From the NCBI GenBank assembly GCA_009809945.1, contig WTPW01000320.1, positions 97,444 through 161,443 of the forward strand: 64,000 nt of DNA, written 5' to 3'. The translations under genes and the position numbers were made by a program. Positions 57,528 to 64,000 of this stretch are shown in pieces (the stretch's first letter is position 1; the number at the start of each line of letters is the position of its first letter). The notes under the pieces were generated by a model that worked only from the letters and a program-made list of their open reading frames with translations, was not told where the DNA came from and did not search any database. Origin of the DNA: Gigaspora margarita (Eukaryota > Glomeromycota > Glomeromycetes > Diversisporales > Gigasporaceae).

Positions 57528-58410
57528 AGCTAGAATTAGAGTTTGCCACACAAACAATCACCCTCTTATCTCACAGCATCTCTCATGCACTATGATCATG
57601 GTCAGACATTCGTTTGATTGCAGATGTAGATCAATTGCCCTTATTTATATACTTTAGAGTACTTTTTGGGAATGTAATGTTTCACTAAAAATATATCTCC
57701 GTAAAAGCTATTCTACGAACGTTATTATTCACTATACAAAAGAGTCAAAAAAGAATAATACTCCTCACCGGCTTTGCTTAGAAGACAAAAATATATGGCC
57801 GTTTATTGGACCGTGAGAAATTGTACTGTAAGTGAAGGTAGCTGGAAATGTTTTTTGAGACTGCTTTATTATGTTAGATTTAAATAAACATTTATTTTAA
57901 CTGTTTGATTTGAACAGGTGCCAAGCTCGTTGGTATCAGAAGAACTGGGTTTAATATTTAAGTTGGTTGGTTCTTGTAGTATGCTTAGGTTTTGTCAACC
58001 GTAAATTAAAGTGTTGGCTTATATATTGTAGATTTTTAATGAATTCGGGTTTATTAGTAATAAATATTCATATATCCCACTTTACATGTATCTATCTAGC
58101 CTCTAAATATTTGCAATAAATTCTTTTACTTGCATTTATTAGTTTGTAAGCTTTTTTATATCTAGTATTAAGTTTTTTTTTAATTTTCTAATATTATTAA
58201 AACGATATATGTTTTCAAAAATTATATAATTTGATTGGTTAATTATCACGCGTAATCACGGGTAGATCATCAAAAATTATCCAATCAAATGAATGTCTTC
58301 CCATGAGCATTATGATGTAATGTTAAATAACTTGCTAAATTTGGCACATGATCGCCCTGTATAAAATTGCCATTGCCCAAAAAAAATCAAAAAATAAAAA
58401 AACAAACAAA
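57528..58410. other. Gene-free stretch before the piggyBac relic
   Basis: Nothing recognisable is coded here. A CAATCAAATT/AATTTGATTGG inverted pair occurs around 58225-58290, possibly a worn element end; a TTAA-flanked piggyBac terminus could not be located. Confidence 0.3.
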
Positions 58411-60259
58411 TGTCTTCAAAGGCATATAAAAGTTCATCACTTGCAAGTTCATCACCAACTCTTTTTGAAAATGAGGAGATATATGCAGCTAATAATAATG
58501 AATATATATCAGTTTTAACATTTTGCAACCATTCTTAATGATCCAATTCAGATTACAAGGATGAGAATGAAGATGAAAATATCACAACAGATACAAGGAG
58601 TGTCCAAAAGCAAAAATGAAAACAAACTCCACAATTGCTACTAGCTAACTTTGAACCACTGGTTCACTTAAGCCAATTGCATTGCAGTAGCATTCAGTTA
58701 CCACCATCTAAATGTTGGTGTTTCCAAACTAATTGATTTTTTTTCTTTTTTTTCAATGTCCATAATGGAAATAATAGTTGCAAATTTGAATGAGTATGCT
58801 TTAACCAAAGATGCAGAGACCATTGGTAGACAATGGGAGAAATTAACCTTTAAAGAACTTCTTGTTTGGGTTGCTCTGGTCATATACCAGGGATTTTTCA
58901 AATTACTGTCTCTTAACCAATATTGGAACAAAAAATCCAAGACTGCCAGTACATCATATTTTCAAAATAATGTTAAAACACTTTGAATTAGTAAAGAAAT
59001 TTCTTCATATCTCTCCCTCTGCTCCTACAATACCATTCAAAAATTATTTTTGAAAAAGTAGAATTGTTGCTTTCATTTTTTCATAAAGCTTTAAAACAGT
59101 ACTACTTGCCAAGCTTCAATGTTTTAGTGAATAAAATAATGATTCAATTTTCTGACAGAAGCATCTACATAGTTCAAATCAAAAATAAACCTATTCTATA
59201 AGGTTTCAAGATTTTTTCTCTGTGTAAATCTAGGTACACCTACACTTTTATGCCAATATCTTGTGTTACCCCAAGTAATGTAACTAAAGTGAATGGGCTT
59301 AGTCAAGTTGAGTCTCTAGTTTTTCACCTTAATTAACAACTTTTATACCAACAATTTCTGTACAATATTTATATAGACAATTATTTTACTAATGTTCCTC
59401 TTTTTCAACATCTTTGACAAATCAGTATTGGGGCTTTTGGACTATCTGAAAAATGGCATCCAAGTATCCAAAGAAATTAAAGTAGATAAAGATATTAAAT
59501 TAGATTGGAACATCCAGTCTGATGCTGAAGTAAATAGTGCATTGGCTATTTTTTAGCAGGACAATGGGCTAGTTATAATGCAATTGACAATTCATAGTCT
59601 TGTAGGTGAAGAATAGGAAATCGAATAAGAGAGACAACAGCCAAGAGAGACAAGTACAAACACAGCAAAAGTACATGCAGAATTTGGTTCAGAATCCAAA
59701 AAAACTAAACATTTCCAAAGTAATCAATAACTACAATCACAATATAAATGGGGTAGATATCATTGATCAAATACAATCCTATTTTAACACTCAACTAACT
59801 GCATGGCACAATTGGATATTTTTTTTGTTTTTGAACACCATCATTTTAACTTATAAAACTAATCATCAAATTTTAGAATCAATACAAGAATATAAAAAGT
59901 TCTATGAAGAACTTGTTTGGGGTCTTATTGATTTTGCTAATAATACAGGTGAATATTAATTAAAAAGTGGTAGAAAAATTAAATTGAAAAAATCAAAGTT
60001 ATGAAAATTTTTTAAACACTCCAATTAACAGTTGGCTCCTAAAAAAATTTGGCATATAGAAAGACCAATAAGAGGTATGCTAGTAGTGTGCTTGGCTAGC
60101 CAATATAAAGAAGTTGGATATGGATCACAAAACACTACAGCATATCAAAGTAATATTTGGTGTTTATTGTGCAATGTTTTTCTTTGTTGCAATAGCAACC
60201 AAAATAGTTTTTTGGGATTTTACTTTGAAAATACGGAATTATTAAATGAATCAGAATAA
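58411..60259 (+). pseudogene. piggyBac-family transposase, degraded
   Basis: The best frame starts MSIMEIIVANLNEYALTKDAETIGRQWEKLTFKELLVWVALVIYQGFFKLLSLNQYWN (58756-58930), the conserved N-terminal part of the piggyBac DDE domain (ELxVWxALxIYxG, YW). It shifts to FELVKKFLHISPSAPTIP, then decays. A fragment WQDNG-like (QDNGLVIMQLTIHSL) lies near 59558. Frame 59606-59959 carries KLNISKVINNYNHNINGVDIIDQIQSYFNTQLTAWHNWIFFLFLNTII, the characteristic VxxYNxxMGGVDxxDQ region. The last frame (60032-60259) has CLLCNVFLCC...F, a remnant of the C-terminal cysteine-rich finger. An upstream frame (MSSKAYKSSSLASSSPTLFENEEIY, 58411) may be the N-terminus. Many stops make it non-functional. Piggybac elements cut and paste at TTAA; no clean termini are visible. 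Confidence 0.85.
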
Positions 60260-60547
60260 TTATTTAATGGGTGAATAGGTGGACAAAGTGGCCTATAGAC
60301 AAAGCCAATATTAGCTAAAAAAATTTTTAAAAAAATTGTGCAAGTGGGCAGAGCAGTCCAAAGGCAATAAAAAAGAATTTATTCATCCCTTCTTTTTTAA
60401 ATTGCTTTATTTTTTTTTATAATTTAATTTAAATGCATTACATAATTTATCAATTTATAATATTTTGATAACAAAGCATCTGATAATTGAAATCATATGG
60501 GCTGCCGTCAATAGAAATCAAGCAAATTGTTTATAATAAAATTTTTT

Positions 60548-60702
60548 TGAAACTTTGAACAGAAATAACTTAACAAAAATTTAATCAAATTTGATAAATT
60601 TTTTTTAAATTAATTTTATAAACTTATAGAATTAATTTAAAAAAATTTTTATCAAATTTGATCAAGTTTTTATTAAGTTATTTTGATTTAAACTTTAAAA
60701 AA
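60548..60702. repeat. Long hairpin
   Basis: AAACTTTGAACAGAAATAACTTAACAAAAATTTAATC...TCAAATTTGATAAA pairs with the mirrored sequence ending TAAACTTT, forming a stem of about 70 bp. Probably a hairpin MITE. Confidence 0.55.
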
Positions 60703-61739
60703 AGTTACTAAAAAAGATCATAATCCTACAATTAATTTCATTTAAGCAACTAGTATTTCAATCTGTTTGGAAGGTCCAAAATTTTGTATCACAAGGCAAA
60801 ATTCATAGTGCAATGTTATATATATCATAAAGCTTGAATTTGTGTCTTTTGTTTTTATTACACAGTATGCATTGTTATTTGAATTGAGTTGTGCATCATA
60901 TAATCCAAGTCTTTGAGAACTGTCTTAGTCATTTTAAGTAATAATTTGCATAAATTTTTTTTACACTATAAGATTTTTTAGTAATTAAACTGGATGGTTT
61001 AAGGGATACTCACCATAACTATAAAAATTTAATTTTTTATTAATTTTATCAATAATAAACCTTTGTTATAAGGGTGCTGACAGATATTACGTAATATCAT
61101 TAGGAATAGAGGTAAGGCCAAAATCTTATATTACACTATATTAGATATCATTCTATATATAATATAATATATTGCTAATAGATTAACAATCTGTGGGCTG
61201 ATAGCATAGCAGTTATGCTCCCAGGTTGCAAATCAAAAGTTGCCAGTTCAAATCCTTCTAGAGGTGAAATAGAAAAAATAGCCAGTTAGGGAACTGAAAC
61301 ACCATGGGAAGACAAGGACCCAGGATGTCTATGGACAGACTTAATTGGCAACTGCCATTATCAAATCTGTGGCTGTAATAAGAAACATGTTAGAACCCAA
61401 TTTGGATTAACCAAAATGTCACAAAAAGAATAAGAGGCCTAAAGTCTGAAAGAATAGAAGATATATTATGAACTCGTGATGCCTAAGACAACTATTGGGT
61501 AAAATTTCCTTGTTGCACTACCTGGTGCTTCAGGGCTAGAACTGGCTCTTCAGGGTTAGTACAAAAATACTATTTGTGAGGGCTGAAAGGTTTTTGGGAA
61601 ATGTCGATGCTAAAGAATAACTTTTCAAGGTCTCTTTTTATAAGAATTCTAGATTTGGGGGTCAAGTTGTGGGTAGAGGTTCATAGTAGGAAACCAGGAT
61701 AGAGAACTCATTGTCTCATATATTTGGGGTAATAGCATA
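60703..61739. other. Gene-free stretch with a SINE-like segment
   Basis: At 61197-61270 GGCTGATAGCATAGCAG (A-box-like TAGCATAGCAG) and CCAGTTCAAATCC (B-box-like) are spaced as in tRNA-derived SINEs, and unique-looking sequence follows to about 61480. No acceptor stem can be drawn. The rest shows no gene. Confidence 0.4.
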
Positions 61740-61746
61740 TGATGAG

Positions 61747-63431
61747 TAGGGTTCTGAAGTTCAGTTCAGTTCAATAGAGGTTCAAGTTCAGGTTTAATGA
61801 ACCTGAACCTGAACCTGAATCTGTTCTAAATGTTCAATACTGAACTAAACCTGAACTTAAAATTATTGAATATGAACCTGAATCTGAACTTAAAAAAAGT
61901 TCAGTTCAGGTTCAGTTCAGGGTTTATGAACATGTTCAGGTTCACAATATATGCACATGTTTATCTAAATCACAAAGTTAGAATCAATTAGTAAAATTTA
62001 GAGAATTATAGCATTTTGTATAATTTTATTAATAAAATTATTTTCTACACAAAATTTTACTAATTGATCATAACTTCTTGCACTAAAAAATCTTGTTCAA
62101 CACCAAAAAATACATCAAATTGGCATATTTTATTTTGCTTTTCTTAAAATTTGAAGAAAAGATATTTAATTTTGGAAATTTTCATCAAAATTTCAAAATT
62201 AAGCACTTTTAAGCAAATTTTAATAAAATATACTGATATAATGTATTTTTTGGTGCTAAACAAGTTTACTTAGAGCAAGAGGCTATGATTAATTATAAAA
62301 TTTAGAGAATCATAGAAATTTGTATAATTTTATTAATAAAATTATACAAATTTCTATGATTCTCTAAATTTTCTAATTGATCAAAGTTTATTTCTCTAAG
62401 TAAACTTGTTTACTACCAAAAATTACATCATATCAGCATATTTTTCCTTAAAATTTGCATTAAAGATACTTAATTTTGAATTTTTGATAAAAATTTTCAA
62501 AATTAAGTATCATTTCTTCAAATTTTATAAAAAGTAAAATAAAATATGCCAATTTGATGTATTTTGTAGTGCTAAACAAGTTTATTTAGAGCAAGAAGTT
62601 AGGATCAATTAGTAAAATTTAGAGAATTATAGAAAATTGTATAATTTTATTAATAAAATTATACAAATTTCTATGTTTCTCTAAATTTTACTAATTGATT
62701 CTAACTTCTTGCTCTAAATAAACTTGTTTAGCACCACAAAATACATCAAATTGTCATATTTTATTTTATTTTCTTAAAATTTAAAGAAATGATGCTTAAT
62801 TTTGAATTTTTGATAAAATTTTCCAAAATTAAGCATCATTTCTTCAAATTTTAAGAAAAGTAAAGTAAAATATACTGTCTTGATGTACTTTTTGGTGTTG
62901 AACAAGTTTACTTAGTGCAAGTAGTTATGATAAATTAGTAAAATTTTATGTAAAATACGATTTTTAATAATTTCATTAATAAAATTATACAAAATGCTAT
63001 GATTCTCTAAATTTTACTAACTAATTTATAATTCTCACTCTAAATAAACTTGTTCAGTGTCAAAAAATACATATAATTTTATATAGACTCAAACTAGTTT
63101 GCAAAATTTGGAAGCCTGACCAAACTTATGATTGAGTTTAAGTTTAGTATAAAGTTTTAAATAATAAAAATTTAGAGTTTGAGTCTGGTCTGGACTAGAC
63201 CAAACCCGGATCCAAACCTAGAATCACTAGTTTATATAAATGCTAAACTGAACCTGAACGTGTTCATAAACTTATAAACTGAACCTGAACTGAACCTGAA
63301 CCAGCTCTAAAAGTTCAATAATAAACCTGAACCTGAATATGTTTTAAAAAATGTTCAGGTTCAGGTTCAATATGAACCTGAACCTGAACCTAAACTTGAC
63401 CTCAGTTCAGTTCAGGTTCATAGGAACACTA
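61747..63431. mobile_element. hAT-like element built of four hairpin modules
   Basis: The left end TAGGGTTC and the reverse complement of the right end, TAGTGTTC, are flanked by ATGATGAG/ATGGTGAG (61739-61746, 63432-63439; 7 of 8). GAACCTGAAC repeats fill both sub-terminal zones (61755-61945, 63240-63425). Between them four similar modules of about 310 bp occur, each a hairpin with arms CAAGTTTA(C/T)TTAGAGCAAGA and TCTTGCTCTAAATAAACTTG (about 61970-62100, 62265-62415, 62575-62735, 62895-63055). Confidence 0.75.
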
Positions 63432-63494
63432 ATGGTGAGGTATTTCGAAAAAGAAAAAAAAAAGTTGATAGATTAAAATTTTGAGATTAATTAA

Positions 63495-64000
63495 GGGTAG
63501 AGGGTACTATTTTAAAATTATATATAAATTTTTTTTATAATTAATTTTATAAAAAATTATATTAAGTAAACTAATTTTAATACTTAAGACAAGTTTGTAG
63601 AACAGGTTTTTCTGATTTTAATAATAGTAAAATTATTAAAATTGGTTAAAAACTCAATGAAATATATGTTTTTAAAGATTGGGTATTAAAATTTAGTAAT
63701 AAAACTAACTTATAAATTTACGNAAATTGACCAATCAGAATTAGCGACTTTGTGTAACCACAGAAAAATTTGGGCTCACCCAGAAAAACTTTGTGATATA
63801 TACAACTATATTTTTTTAAAATATAATAATAGTTCAAAAATTTACTATAATAGATAAATTATTTTATTTATATTTTGTAAAATTTTAATAAAAATTAGTT
63901 GTAATTTAAAAAAGTTTTATTAGTAGCATATATCAGTTTTATATAAAATTTTCAAAATACTATATAAAACTATATAAAAATGATCTATGTACCCTCTACC
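63495..64000. mobile_element. Inverted-repeat element reaching the window edge
   Basis: GGGTAGAGGGTACTATTTTAAAA at the left is mirrored by ATGATCTATGTACCCTCTACC at the end of the window. The interior is AT-rich and without genes, with one undetermined base at 63723. The right flank is outside the window. Confidence 0.55.

Overview
The window looks like an accessory, transposon-saturated piece of a filamentous fungal genome, most likely an arbuscular mycorrhizal fungus (Glomeromycotina, Rhizophagus/Gigaspora-like). The reasons are very AT-rich DNA, Sel1-like repeat (SLR) exons beside TKL-type kinases with the Y-P-x-Y-(G/D)-K-C cysteine leader typical of the expanded families there, an ML/NPC2-like secreted protein, and GTAAGT-type introns. 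Very little is intact. I see one uninterrupted small gene (ML-domain, minus strand, 14223-14639), one clean SLR exon (24164-24390), and a set of broken genes. Two assembly gaps (8914-9751, 36627-37528) lie inside repeats.

Layout. 1-22.9 kb is a mosaic of nested DNA transposons. Many can be bounded by 8-bp target-site duplications (TSDs) and TAG/CAG-type termini, which is the hAT signature. The ML gene is the only gene here. 24.1-52.7 kb is an SLR/kinase locus in three tandem-like modules, each with an SLR exon followed by an intron-like repeat array; modules B and C continue into a TKL kinase. Module A is the exon at 24164 plus a 6.5-kb array with no kinase found after it. Module B is SLR 34706-35058, array 35.1-36.1 kb, kinase 36.16-38.9 kb. 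Module C is SLR 39081-39727, array 39.8-40.3 plus 50.6-51.2 kb, kinase 51.25-52.7 kb. Module C is split by a 10.2-kb insertion bounded by two copies of one hAT element. 52.7-64 kb holds a decayed membrane-protein gene, a broken piggyBac transposase, and more hAT-like and hairpin elements.

The unusual system. The arrays consist of about 66 (A), 11 (B) and 12 (C) tandem units of roughly 90-110 bp. Each unit carries a pyrimidine-rich 3' splice site (TTTAAATTAYCAG in A, TTAATTTAG in B/C), then almost always exactly three nucleotides, then a strong 5' splice site (GTAAGTATA or GTGAGTATA). The flanks are conserved while the three spacer bases differ from unit to unit, and the visible exceptions are 6 or 9 nt. 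All three upstream SLR exons end in phase 2, and the kinase exon of module B resumes in the matching phase. The simplest reading is a bank of 3-nt candidate microexons able to insert or swap single residues at an SLR/kinase junction; recursive-splicing ratchets or an inert intron satellite are the alternatives. RNA evidence is needed.

Unit counts, positions and repeat boundaries were read by eye.
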